Shown here: positions 1 to 6,049 of the stretch, piece after piece | Numbering within the stretch: position 1 is the first letter of the stretch | How the letters are laid out: each line of letters opens with the position of its first letter | DNA from: Helicobacteraceae bacterium | GTDB taxonomy: Bacteria; Campylobacterota; Campylobacteria; Campylobacterales; Sulfurimonadaceae | Assembly (NCBI GenBank): GCA_027057185.1 | Contig: JALUJE010000210.1 | Location: 1 to 8,608, forward strand | Length of the DNA stretch: 8,608 bases | Direction: 5' to 3' | Position numbers and translations under genes: made by a program | Notes under the pieces: model-generated | The model's database searches: none | What the model was told of the DNA's origin: nothing | Seen by the model: only the letters and a program-made list of their open reading frames with translations

Positions 1-70
1 CCTGTAAGCTCTCTCCATGTTTGCTCAAATACCTTAATGCTTGTAGTCGTTCTTCATCTTCTATCTTCAT
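1..70 (-). CDS. N-terminal start of an unidentified protein, cut by the window edge
   Basis: An ATG at 70-68 opens a frame that stays open to the left edge, giving 23 residues that begin MKIEDEERLQALRYL. The product is charged and probably helical, with no signal peptide. An in-frame TAG lies three codons upstream, so this ATG is the first possible start. The ribosome binding site is weak (GCAGAG close to the start). It follows the truncated sensor on the same strand with 46 bases between them, so the two may be co-transcribed. It is in a different frame from the sensor and is not its direct continuation. Too little is visible to assign a family, and a chance open frame cannot be excluded. 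Confidence 0.35.
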   Translation of the reverse strand, partial: MKIEDEERLQALRYLSKHGESLQ

Positions 71-116
71 ACTCTGCTACAAGCATTTTTTGATCCAATT
101 GTGAAATTTATTTTGC

Positions 117-443
117 TTAACTACTTAAGTCATAAAACTCTATATGGATGGGTACAGCGTTATCAAACTGTTTCACAACCGCCTGTGAACGCACAACCCA
201 CAAAGCGTTAATATTGTCATTATTTTCAATCTGTTTTAGATAATAAGAACGTTTGTCCATCATACCGTTGACCATGTGAGCAGTTAGTCCGCTTCGCACA
301 ATTTCAGCGGTAAGCATAGCCCGCTTTTGAGCTCCTTTAATGCCAAACTCTCTAAAATTTACCGTGATAATAATGATCATTGCAATACAATAGCTTAAAA
401 ATAATCCCACTAAAATCATCATGACTTTTTGCCGTGTGCTCAT
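117..443 (-). CDS. Truncated membrane sensor: N-terminal anchor and partial periplasmic input domain
   Basis: The 108-residue product has one strongly hydrophobic helix at about residues 7-30, then an extracytoplasmic stretch (about 31-93). That stretch carries TAEIVRSGLTAHMVNG, MDKR, and NINALWVVRS. From recall, this pattern resembles the periplasmic input region of Campylobacterota sensor kinases, diguanylate cyclases and chemoreceptors, which usually continue for another 50-100 residues to a second helix and a HAMP, kinase or GGDEF output domain. Here the protein stops at residue 108, just after the VVKQF segment, with no second helix and no output domain. The last 15 residues look unrelated. 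Neither alternative frame reopens after VVKQF. The start has an AAGG-type ribosome binding site in front. It is probably a decayed remnant of a sensor; a short stand-alone membrane protein is the alternative. Confidence 0.55.
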   Translation of the reverse strand: MSTRQKVMMILVGLFLSYCIAMIIIITVNFREFGIKGAQKRAMLTAEIVRSGLTAHMVNGMMDKRSYYLKQIENNDNINALWVVRSQAVVKQFDNAVPIHIEFYDLSS

Positions 444-505
444 ACCAAGTACCTTGCCTTTTATTGAATAGTTCTAAAGTTATGTCACTATATCGACACT
501 GTCCA

Positions 506-522
506 TATAATTTTAAATTATA
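506..522. repeat. AT-rich inverted repeat with TATAAT boxes upstream of the sensor fragment
   Basis: A 17-base inverted repeat with 8-base arms (TATAATTT / AAATTATA) around a single central T lies in the 139-base gap between the permease stop and the sensor start. It contains TATAAT on both strands. The minus-strand copy (522-517) could be the -10 box for the sensor fragment, but the -35 position (ATGGAG) is poor. Any AT-rich gap can give such a match by chance. The rest of the gap holds only a short CCATG-TT-CATGG repeat at 542-553. Confidence 0.3.
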
Positions 523-582
523 AATGCACAAGCTTTTTTCTCCATGTTCATGGCAGTGTTGTGCGCTAATACAGAGTAGGTT

Positions 583-1311
583 TTAGCGTGGCTTTACTGG
601 CTGACGCATCAAATAGAGATAACAGATGACACTCAAACCGGAACTCCCCAAAATCATTGCCATAACAACGATTTGGTATCGTACGGCAATAAGAGGATCG
701 ACTCCTGAAAGAATTTGTCCTGTCATCATACCCGGAAGGGAGACCAGTCCAACGGCCAAAAGGGCATTAATACGTGGAATAAGTGACGCTCTAAGTGCAA
801 TACCGCGTGCTTGTTCATAAGGATTTACATGTATTTCACTACTAAAACGTTCTGCTGCAAGTGAGACGGAGTTCATGGCATTGGCATAGATCATACCGGC
901 TAGGGGAATAACATATTTTGGTTCATACAACGGATTGAGTTCTAGTACCCACTCAAGCACAACAAAAAGATTGATACTGCCACCCATGGCAATAGAGACA
1001 AAAATAATGCCGTAAGCACGAGCACTTTTAGGATCAATATTGCGTAACGTAATCAGACTCGAAACGGCAATCATCACCAATATGACACTCAACCCCAGTA
1101 CTATGGAATCGTTCTCAAACAGATAAATAAGAACATATCCAATCAACAGCAACTGTACCATCATGCGTAGTGAAGCTACTGCTATTTCATACTTACTCCC
1201 TACCCATTTAAAATAGATATAGGCCACCGCAACAACCGGCAAGAAGATATAAGCAATATGTTCTAAAGGTATTAAATACATGTCCATATTTCCCCACTTC
1301 CGTACATCCAT
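583..1311 (-). CDS. fetB: FetB/UPF0014-family ABC transporter permease
   Basis: This is an inner-membrane permease of the FetB (YbbM, UPF0014) family. In E. coli FetB pairs with the ATPase FetA and helps export iron and resist oxidative stress. The 242-residue length fits the family (about 250-260). Diagnostic blocks are ASLRMMVQLLLIGYVL (about 46-61), GMIYANAMNSVSLAAERF (139-156), the RASLIPRINALLAVGLVSL stretch, and LPGMMTGQILSGVDPL (192-207). Some six to seven hydrophobic helices are visible. No ATPase gene lies on either side in this window, so the partner must be encoded elsewhere. The ATG at 1311 has no clear ribosome binding site. In-frame ATGs at 1287 and 1281 follow a GGAAGTGGGGA stretch, and the second gives MYLIPLEHIAY, closer to known family N-termini. 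The true start is therefore probably 8-10 codons downstream. Iron as the substrate is carried over from E. coli. Confidence 0.88.
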   Translation of the reverse strand: MDVRKWGNMDMYLIPLEHIAYIFLPVVAVAYIYFKWVGSKYEIAVASLRMMVQLLLIGYVLIYLFENDSIVLGLSVILVMIAVSSLITLRNIDPKSARAYGIIFVSIAMGGSINLFVVLEWVLELNPLYEPKYVIPLAGMIYANAMNSVSLAAERFSSEIHVNPYEQARGIALRASLIPRINALLAVGLVSLPGMMTGQILSGVDPLIAVRYQIVVMAMILGSSGLSVICYLYLMRQPVKPR

Positions 1312-1330
1312 TAGTTTAGCACGATTTTAC

Positions 1331-1359
1331 TTGATTTACATTGCTAATTGCTCTATAAT
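1331..1359 (+). promoter_or_regulatory. Sigma-70 promoter for the NYN-like gene
   Basis: TTGATT (1331-1336) and a perfect TATAAT (1354-1359) are separated by exactly 17 bases. Transcription would begin near 1366, leaving a leader of about 20 bases that carries AAGG at 1377-1380 before the ATG at 1387. The site lies in the 75-base gap between divergent genes and must also accommodate a minus-strand promoter for the permease. A TAAAAT box at 1329-1324 is a weak candidate for that. Its start site would fall only a few bases before the 1311 ATG, which agrees with an internal start for the permease. Confidence 0.65.
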
Positions 1360-1386
1360 CATGCGTCAGATTTTTTAAGGTAATTG

Positions 1387-2112
1387 ATGCAAAAAGTTTT
1401 TATAGAACGCAAATTTCGCGGTTTGGTTCCTCTACCCGATACTCAAGATGCCAAATATATTTTTGGTAGAATCAAACAGGCTTATGCCAATCATGAGCCA
1501 CTGGGTATTCACCTCCTGTTTCATAAACAACAACTTACCCGGCTACAGACATACCAAAAAGGTGGTGCCGTAGAAGAGCTGTTACATCTGGAACTTTATA
1601 TTGCATTGGGAACGGTACTAGACTTCAATACTGATGATGCCATACAACTAAAAAACTCCATTGAACTCACAAACGATACGGCACATGCCAATTTCAATAT
1701 TACCAAACGTGTCACACTCATCAATAAAAAACATCTGGGAAAAACGCACCAAAGTTATCTCTTTTGGGATATTGAAAACTTCTCCAACATTGCCTCAATT
1801 TTTGCCGATATTATTGAGCCGTACAATATTCCCGACCATCATATCTATCTTGCTGCCAACCCCGACTCACTCTACCTCAAAAAACGGGAATGGGAAGCCA
1901 ACCTGTACGATTACGGTAAAACACTGCACTCATTTCAGTTTATCAAATGTGACCATGGGAAAGATGTCGCCGATAATATTTTGCTAGACAATTTCAAACG
2001 TCTCAATCTGCGTCACAGTAGTATTTACATGATGACATTCGACCGAGAGTTAAAAGCACGCTTTCAACAGGCATGCCACAAGAGCAATAACCTGTTTATT
2101 ATGAAAGGGTAG
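1387..2112 (+). CDS. Protein with C-terminal NYN/PIN-like nuclease domain
   Basis: This is a soluble 241-residue protein with no signal peptide or membrane helix. The ATG at 1387 is chosen because AAGG lies 6 bases upstream; an adjacent TTG at 1384 is less likely. Residues about 1-120 match no domain I recognise. Residues about 123-241 have the spacing of a NYN (PIN-superfamily) ribonuclease domain: a hydrophobic strand ending in FWDIENFSN (D128, E130, N131), a strand IYLAANP, then GKDVADNILLDNF (D193, D196), and IYMMTFDRELKARF (D219, E221) before a last strand NNLFIM. The D-x-x-N, K-x-x-D-x-x-x-D and late acidic positions are those that bind metal in NYN enzymes. The usual SGDSDF motif is replaced by TFDRE, so activity is uncertain. 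The gene stands alone, driven by its own promoter and facing the small ORF at 2123. RNA processing or turnover is the inferred role. The exact target cannot be judged. Confidence 0.55.
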   Translation: MQKVFIERKFRGLVPLPDTQDAKYIFGRIKQAYANHEPLGIHLLFHKQQLTRLQTYQKGGAVEELLHLELYIALGTVLDFNTDDAIQLKNSIELTNDTAHANFNITKRVTLINKKHLGKTHQSYLFWDIENFSNIASIFADIIEPYNIPDHHIYLAANPDSLYLKKREWEANLYDYGKTLHSFQFIKCDHGKDVADNILLDNFKRLNLRHSSIYMMTFDRELKARFQQACHKSNNLFIMKG

Positions 2113-2122
2113 TGGGAATTTA

Positions 2123-2299
2123 CTATACTAAAAGGGATTTAACAAACATAACGACTTTTGTCAAAGCAACCGCAATCCCTACCATGGCCAAGGGTACCAT
2201 AATAAAAAAAGCAATCACGGGAATAGCCAGTAAGTTATCATCACACCATTGAATCCAACGGTGTGGCTGTTCGGTCATTTGAGCATTCTGAGGGTGCAT
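2123..2299 (-). CDS. Small single-helix membrane protein (58 aa)
   Basis: A short ORF of 58 codons begins ATG at 2299-2297 and ends TAG at 2125-2123. AAAGG lies about 8 bases before the ATG, a good ribosome binding site. The product starts with a polar, tryptophan-containing segment (MHPQNAQMTEQPHRWIQWCD). A hydrophobic stretch of about 28-30 residues from LLAIPVIAFFIMVPLAMVG onward follows, ending in TKVVMFVKSLLV. This suggests one long or two short membrane helices. The stop lies 10 bases past the stop of the NYN-like gene, so the two converge. It shares its upstream region with the divergent DUF1800 operon. I do not recognise the family. The clean hydrophobic block and ribosome binding site favour a real gene over a chance frame. 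Confidence 0.6.
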   Translation of the reverse strand: MHPQNAQMTEQPHRWIQWCDDNLLAIPVIAFFIMVPLAMVGIAVALTKVVMFVKSLLV

Positions 2300-2324
2300 C
2301 GGTTTTACCTTTCATTACGATTGA

Positions 2325-2352
2325 TTAACGCAGTATGCACTAAAACTATAAA
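2325..2352 (+). promoter_or_regulatory. Possible promoter for the DUF1800 operon
   Basis: TTAACG (2325-2330) and TATAAA (2347-2352) are separated by 16 bases on the plus strand, a fair but not strong sigma-70 match. A start near 2359 would give a leader of roughly 60 bases. An inverted repeat (2352-2367) would overlap the start site. Confidence 0.35.
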
Positions 2353-2383
2353 GAGTTTGTTAACTCTAAAGTTTAAGCTTAAA
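2352..2383. promoter_or_regulatory. Paired inverted repeats in front of the DUF1800 operon
   Basis: Two symmetrical elements lie 4 bases apart. The first is AGAGTT-TGTT-AACTCT (2352-2367), with 6-base arms. The second is a perfect 12-base palindrome TTTAAGCTTAAA (2372-2383). They sit 35-66 bases before the DUF1800 start and overlap the predicted transcription start, the usual place for a repressor operator. No run of T follows, so they are not terminators. The elements also lie upstream of the minus-strand small gene at 2299 and could control both directions. The regulator cannot be named. AT-rich DNA often gives short palindromes, so chance remains possible. Confidence 0.4.
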
Positions 2384-2404
2384 GGGAATATCATACAAAA
2401 ATGA

Positions 2405-2411
2405 GGGAGGT
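2405..2411 (+). promoter_or_regulatory. Strong ribosome binding site of the DUF1800 gene
   Basis: GGGAGGT lies 6 bases before the ATG at 2418, close to the full anti-Shine-Dalgarno complement. It fixes this start, and the signal peptide that follows directly supports it. Confidence 0.75.
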
Positions 2412-2417
2412 TATCGT

Positions 2418-4181
2418 ATGCGTATATTTAACTTTCATATGGGAATACTACTACTGCTTGTGACAATACAGACTCATGCTATTAGCATAGAAGAGCGTCA
2501 GGTGCTTGCACAAAAGATCATGCCCATCATTACCAGCTTGTTACTTAGTAACTCCACTATCGCCCATACCGTCACTTCAGAACAGGAGGCTTCGGCCTTT
2601 TTATCTCGTGCTACATTTGGTGCCACACCACAAAGTATTGTACATCTTGTAACGTTAGGTAACTATGACCAATGGTTTCGCGAACAGTTTAATGCACCGG
2701 CATCGTATCATATTGACTGGGCAAAACAGCATCTTAAAGGTGTGAATAACATCGCCGATCTTAAAGACAGTCCTAAAGACTGGAAACGCTACAATGACAC
2801 CTTAGGTTATATGCAGCGGGATGTCTGGTGGGATATTGTTGTCCATGGCCGTGACCAATTGCGCCAGCGGGTCGCATTTGCCCTAAGTGAAATTTTTGTT
2901 ATCTCCAAAGAAAGCTCTTTTATTGCCACTGATGGGCGTATGTCCTATTATGACGTTTTGGTAAAAAATGCTTTAGGAAACTTTGAAACCCTGCTACAAG
3001 ATGTTACCTACCACCCTTCCATGGGAAAATATCTCAGTTATCTCGGCAATGCCAAAGCTGATCCGATTACAGGAAGTCATCCCGATGAAAACTTTGCCAG
3101 AGAGGTCATGCAACTCTTTACCATTGGGCTCTATCAGCTCCGTATTGACGGAACTATCAAATATGACGGTGACGGAAAAGCTCTACCGACTTACAATCAG
3201 AACGATATTACAGAGATGGCAAAAGTCTTTACCGGGCTCACGGATGACAACGACTTCTTTTTTGTCGATGACGGAGGCTCTACTCACGCCACACGAACCC
3301 AACCGATGATTGGTGATGACACCCATCACGACACCTCTGCCAAACAGATTCTAGGTCATACCATTCCTGCCGGAGGTACGACAAAACAAGATGTCAATGC
3401 GGCACTACACATTCTGTTTACCCATGATAATACCGGTCCTTTCATTGCCAGACGACTCATTCAGCGTCTGGTCACCAGTAACCCCTCACCCGAATATATT
3501 CAACGCGTTGCCAAAATATTCAACCGAAATACTCAGGGTATTCGTGGCGACATGAAGTCTGTCATTACCGCCATACTACTTGATAACGAGGCACTTCACG
3601 GCGCGACCACACGGCCTCTCACATTTGGAAAATTTCGTGAACCACTACTCTATTTCAGTCATCTTTTCAGAGCCTTTGGAGCACAAAACTCCATCAATAC
3701 ACTCTATCAGGGAGCAACCCCTCTGTACCAATACCCCTCTTTTAACTTTCACGGAAACGACTATACCCAACAAGAAGCCCCCCTAGAAGCATTAACGGTA
3801 TTTAACTACTTTACTCCTGATGATGCACCGTTTTCACTGAAAAACGCTTCTCTGGTTGCGCCCGAACTCGAACTCTACGGAACACAAGGCATTCATCAGG
3901 TCGTTATGGGACTTATAAATCAGGACGGCTTTATTTATGATACCTACAATCTTACAGCAGACTTACAACTAGAAACTGAAAAACACTTCCTTGAAAACAG
4001 AGAGTATGATGCACTTTTAGAGCATTTAAACACACTGCTTTTAGGCGGTTTTATGAGTAATATTACCAAAAGTGCCATCAAAACCTATATACAGGATCAT
4101 GCCGGTTTGGATAACGATACTTTAGCCCGATACGTCATCTCTTTGGTAATGACGTCACCCGATTATGCATTGCAACGATAA
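2418..4181 (+). CDS. Exported DUF1800 family protein
   Basis: This is a 587-residue protein of the DUF1800 family, whose members are exported and usually encoded next to a DUF1501 protein; no activity is established. A Sec signal peptide spans residues 1-21, with a leucine-rich core and likely cleavage at THA-IS. Family blocks follow in the normal order: FLSRATFG (61-68), LRQRVAFALSEIF (148-160), FETLLQDVTYHPSMGKYL (189-206), DENFAREVMQLFTIGLYQL (223-241), DITEMAKVFTGL (263-274), the HHDTSAKQILG region (303-313), and FIARRLIQRLVTSNP (342-356). The last blocks are GKFREPLLYF (404-413) and a proline/tyrosine-rich segment near 433-445. The C-terminus, SLVMTSPDYALQR, matches the family ending. 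Length and block order indicate an intact gene. It is the first gene of a four-gene plus-strand group, 12 bases before its DUF1501 partner. The product is probably periplasmic or surface-associated and likely acts with the DUF1501 protein. Confidence 0.9.
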   Translation: MRIFNFHMGILLLLVTIQTHAISIEERQVLAQKIMPIITSLLLSNSTIAHTVTSEQEASAFLSRATFGATPQSIVHLVTLGNYDQWFREQFNAPASYHIDWAKQHLKGVNNIADLKDSPKDWKRYNDTLGYMQRDVWWDIVVHGRDQLRQRVAFALSEIFVISKESSFIATDGRMSYYDVLVKNALGNFETLLQDVTYHPSMGKYLSYLGNAKADPITGSHPDENFAREVMQLFTIGLYQLRIDGTIKYDGDGKALPTYNQNDITEMAKVFTGLTDDNDFFFVDDGGSTHATRTQPMIGDDTHHDTSAKQILGHTIPAGGTTKQDVNAALHILFTHDNTGPFIARRLIQRLVTSNPSPEYIQRVAKIFNRNTQGIRGDMKSVITAILLDNEALHGATTRPLTFGKFREPLLYFSHLFRAFGAQNSINTLYQGATPLYQYPSFNFHGNDYTQQEAPLEALTVFNYFTPDDAPFSLKNASLVAPELELYGTQGIHQVVMGLINQDGFIYDTYNLTADLQLETEKHFLENREYDALLEHLNTLLLGGFMSNITKSAIKTYIQDHAGLDNDTLARYVISLVMTSPDYALQR

Positions 4182-4193
4182 AAGGAGCAAACC

Positions 4194-5573
4194 ATGAGAC
4201 ACCTTAACCGAAGAGATTTTTTAAAACGCTCACTAATAGGCGCAGCAAGTGCCTCTCCTCTACTCACGATGCTCGGTTCCCTTCAGCATCTTGAAGCAGC
4301 TCAAAGTGGTGGTGCGTATAAAGCCATAGTCTGTATCCTACTTGAAGGTGGGGCTGATGTCTTTAATATGGTGCTGCCTACCCAGTCGCACCATTATAAC
4401 AACTACTACAGTGCCCGTCAGGAAATTGCACTGCCACAAGATACACTCCTGCCACTTAACCATACCAATGCCAATGGAAATAATCCCCTACATTACGGAA
4501 TGCGAGACAATATGCAGCAGATGCAACAGCTTTTTCAGCGTAAAGAGCTTGCCATCATTGCAAATATCGGTACACTAGTACAGCCTACAACACTTGAAGA
4601 TATCAACAACGGTTTCCCTCTGCCGACACAACTCTTTTCACACAATACGCAGCGGGCACTCTGGATGATGGGAAATGCCAAAGATGTTGAAAACAAAGGA
4701 TGGGCGGCACGCTGCGGTAATCTGTTTTACCCAATACCCAATCCCTATGTGAACATTACCGTCGGTGGTAATAATATGATGCAGCTCGGCGGTATTACCG
4801 AAGCCATTGCATTCGATGATGCCTACATATCTCCCAACACTATGCGCTACTATGGTTTTGGTCCTGAATCGGGAGGCTCTGAATTGGGCAACGTCTATCA
4901 GAACATCTATGAAGCCCACCAAAACAGCCACCACAAATTAATGGCGGCATTCACACGCCGCCGTGTCAATAAGCTCAATCAGAATGTAGCACTCAAGGGG
5001 CTCTTTGACAATGTGGCACAATTTAACGGATTTGATAACGGTGTTCATGAAAGTGGACGCTCGCTAGGAAGACAATTGGAATTGGTAGCACAGATTCTTT
5101 CCATACGCAACAACTTTCCGGGTCAGCGAAAACGACAAATCATTTTTGTTAATCATCGGGGCTGGGATACGCATGCTAGTGACAATAAACATCAAGTCAA
5201 TTATCTAAGCGATTCGTTGGGAACGTTTCAAGATGCCATCACATCTCTGGGTATTGCCAATAATGTCACCACGTTTACTATCTCCGATTTTGGACGTTCA
5301 CTTACCTCCAACGGTAATGGAACCGATCACGGTTGGGGAACGCACGGCTTTGTGATGGGCGGTGCCGTCAATGGCGGCGATATCTACGGAACCATGCCCG
5401 CACTCTATAGAGATTCTGAAGATATGTGGGGCAATCGTATGATACCGACAACATCAATGGAACACTATTTAGCAGCCATTGTTCAGTGGTTTGGAGCCAA
5501 TGACGGCGAACTCAATACCATCTTTCCAAATTTACACACCTTTGGAACAAATCATTTAAATTTTATGCGTTAA
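4194..5573 (+). CDS. Tat-exported DUF1501 family protein
   Basis: This is a 459-residue DUF1501 protein. The family is related to the alkaline phosphatase/sulfatase fold, but its reaction is unknown. The N-terminus is a twin-arginine signal, NRRDFLKRS (5-13), followed by an alanine-rich core and likely cleavage near LEAAQS. This implies export in folded form, often with bound metal. Family motifs are LEGGADVFNMVLP (50-62), FSHNTQRALWMMG (148-160), NHRGWDTH (320-327), ISDFGRSL (363-370) and GTDHGWGTHGFVMGG (376-390). The Asp and His residues in GWDTH, SDFGRS and TDHG are the likely metal or active-site positions by analogy with alkaline phosphatases; this is inference. An AAGGAG ribosome binding site lies in the 12-base gap after the DUF1800 stop, so the two are almost certainly co-translated. 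The pair thus uses two export routes, Sec for DUF1800 and Tat for DUF1501. Confidence 0.9.
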   Translation: MRHLNRRDFLKRSLIGAASASPLLTMLGSLQHLEAAQSGGAYKAIVCILLEGGADVFNMVLPTQSHHYNNYYSARQEIALPQDTLLPLNHTNANGNNPLHYGMRDNMQQMQQLFQRKELAIIANIGTLVQPTTLEDINNGFPLPTQLFSHNTQRALWMMGNAKDVENKGWAARCGNLFYPIPNPYVNITVGGNNMMQLGGITEAIAFDDAYISPNTMRYYGFGPESGGSELGNVYQNIYEAHQNSHHKLMAAFTRRRVNKLNQNVALKGLFDNVAQFNGFDNGVHESGRSLGRQLELVAQILSIRNNFPGQRKRQIIFVNHRGWDTHASDNKHQVNYLSDSLGTFQDAITSLGIANNVTTFTISDFGRSLTSNGNGTDHGWGTHGFVMGGAVNGGDIYGTMPALYRDSEDMWGNRMIPTTSMEHYLAAIVQWFGANDGELNTIFPNLHTFGTNHLNFMR

Positions 5574-5633
5574 TTTTTTTCAGTTTCGGTCATTAATTTT
5601 TCTCTGTTAAGATTCAGCCACAAAGGATTTTAG

Positions 5634-6038
5634 ATGTTAATTGACTCATTTCTCTCGTTCGGTCTGTTTTTTATAACGGCCGTTTTTATTGTGGTTGCCT
5701 TTTTATTTTTGTATGCCCGGGTAACACCTTATGATGATTACCAGCTCATTTTTGAAGAGAACAATACCGCTGCTGCTATTGGCTTTGGTGGTGCAATACT
5801 CGGTCTGTGCATTCCTCTTTATAGTGCACTCATTAGCTCCGTCTCTTATGGAGATTTTTTGATCTGGGCCGTCATTGCCATGCTCATTCAACTCCTGTTT
5901 GCCTTTGCCATGACACGACGCAAAGGAACGTTCTCTTTTGAAAGCAGAATTACCGAAGGCAATATCCCCGTAGGAACGCTTATGGGATTTCTATCCATCT
6001 CCATTGGTCTTGTCAATGCAGGATCCATGAGCTACTAA
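5634..6038 (+). CDS. DUF350 family inner-membrane protein
   Basis: This 134-residue protein has four hydrophobic helices, at about 7-27, 45-66, 73-93 and 112-130. The family blocks ENNTAAAIGFGGAILGLCIPLYSAL (about residues 42-66) and the C-terminal ITEGNIPVGTLMGFLSISIGLVNAGSMSY segment identify it as DUF350 (UPF0719, YjfL-like). Members are small integral membrane proteins, with the two-helix unit often duplicated. No biochemical role is established. AAAGGA lies 6-7 bases before the ATG. It follows the DUF1501 gene after 60 bases with no convincing terminator, and precedes the phospholipase by 11 bases, with the next ribosome binding site overlapping its stop. Translational coupling to the phospholipase suggests the two work in the same envelope process. 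Confidence 0.82.
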   Translation: MLIDSFLSFGLFFITAVFIVVAFLFLYARVTPYDDYQLIFEENNTAAAIGFGGAILGLCIPLYSALISSVSYGDFLIWAVIAMLIQLLFAFAMTRRKGTFSFESRITEGNIPVGTLMGFLSISIGLVNAGSMSY

Positions 6039-6043
6039 GGTGG
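6037..6043 (+). promoter_or_regulatory. Ribosome binding site overlapping the DUF350 stop
   Basis: AAGGTGG begins inside the TAA stop (6036-6038) of the DUF350 gene and sits 6 bases before a GTG at 6050. It fixes the GTG as the start of the phospholipase gene and points to coupled translation. The hydrophobic signal sequence directly after the GTG supports this choice. Confidence 0.7.
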
Positions 6044-6049
6044 CTCCTT

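Noticed and set aside
513..551. 12-codon ORF on the minus strand upstream of the sensor fragment
   Set aside because: It is too short to support, with no convincing ribosome binding site and no features of a leader peptide.
542..553. CCATG-TT-CATGG repeat after the permease gene, considered as its terminator
   Set aside because: On the permease strand it is followed by a run of A, not T, and the stem is only 5 bases.
2103..2130. Possible bidirectional terminator between the NYN-like gene and the small ORF
   Set aside because: Only a 4-base TAGT/ACTA pairing is present, without a T run on either side.
4638..4934. Long open frame on the minus strand inside the DUF1501 gene
   Set aside because: It lies wholly antisense to a gene with clear family motifs, and its product has no recognisable domain.
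5574..5633. T-rich stretch after the DUF1501 stop, considered as an intrinsic terminator
   Set aside because: No GC-containing stem precedes the T run, so read-through into the DUF350 gene is more likely.
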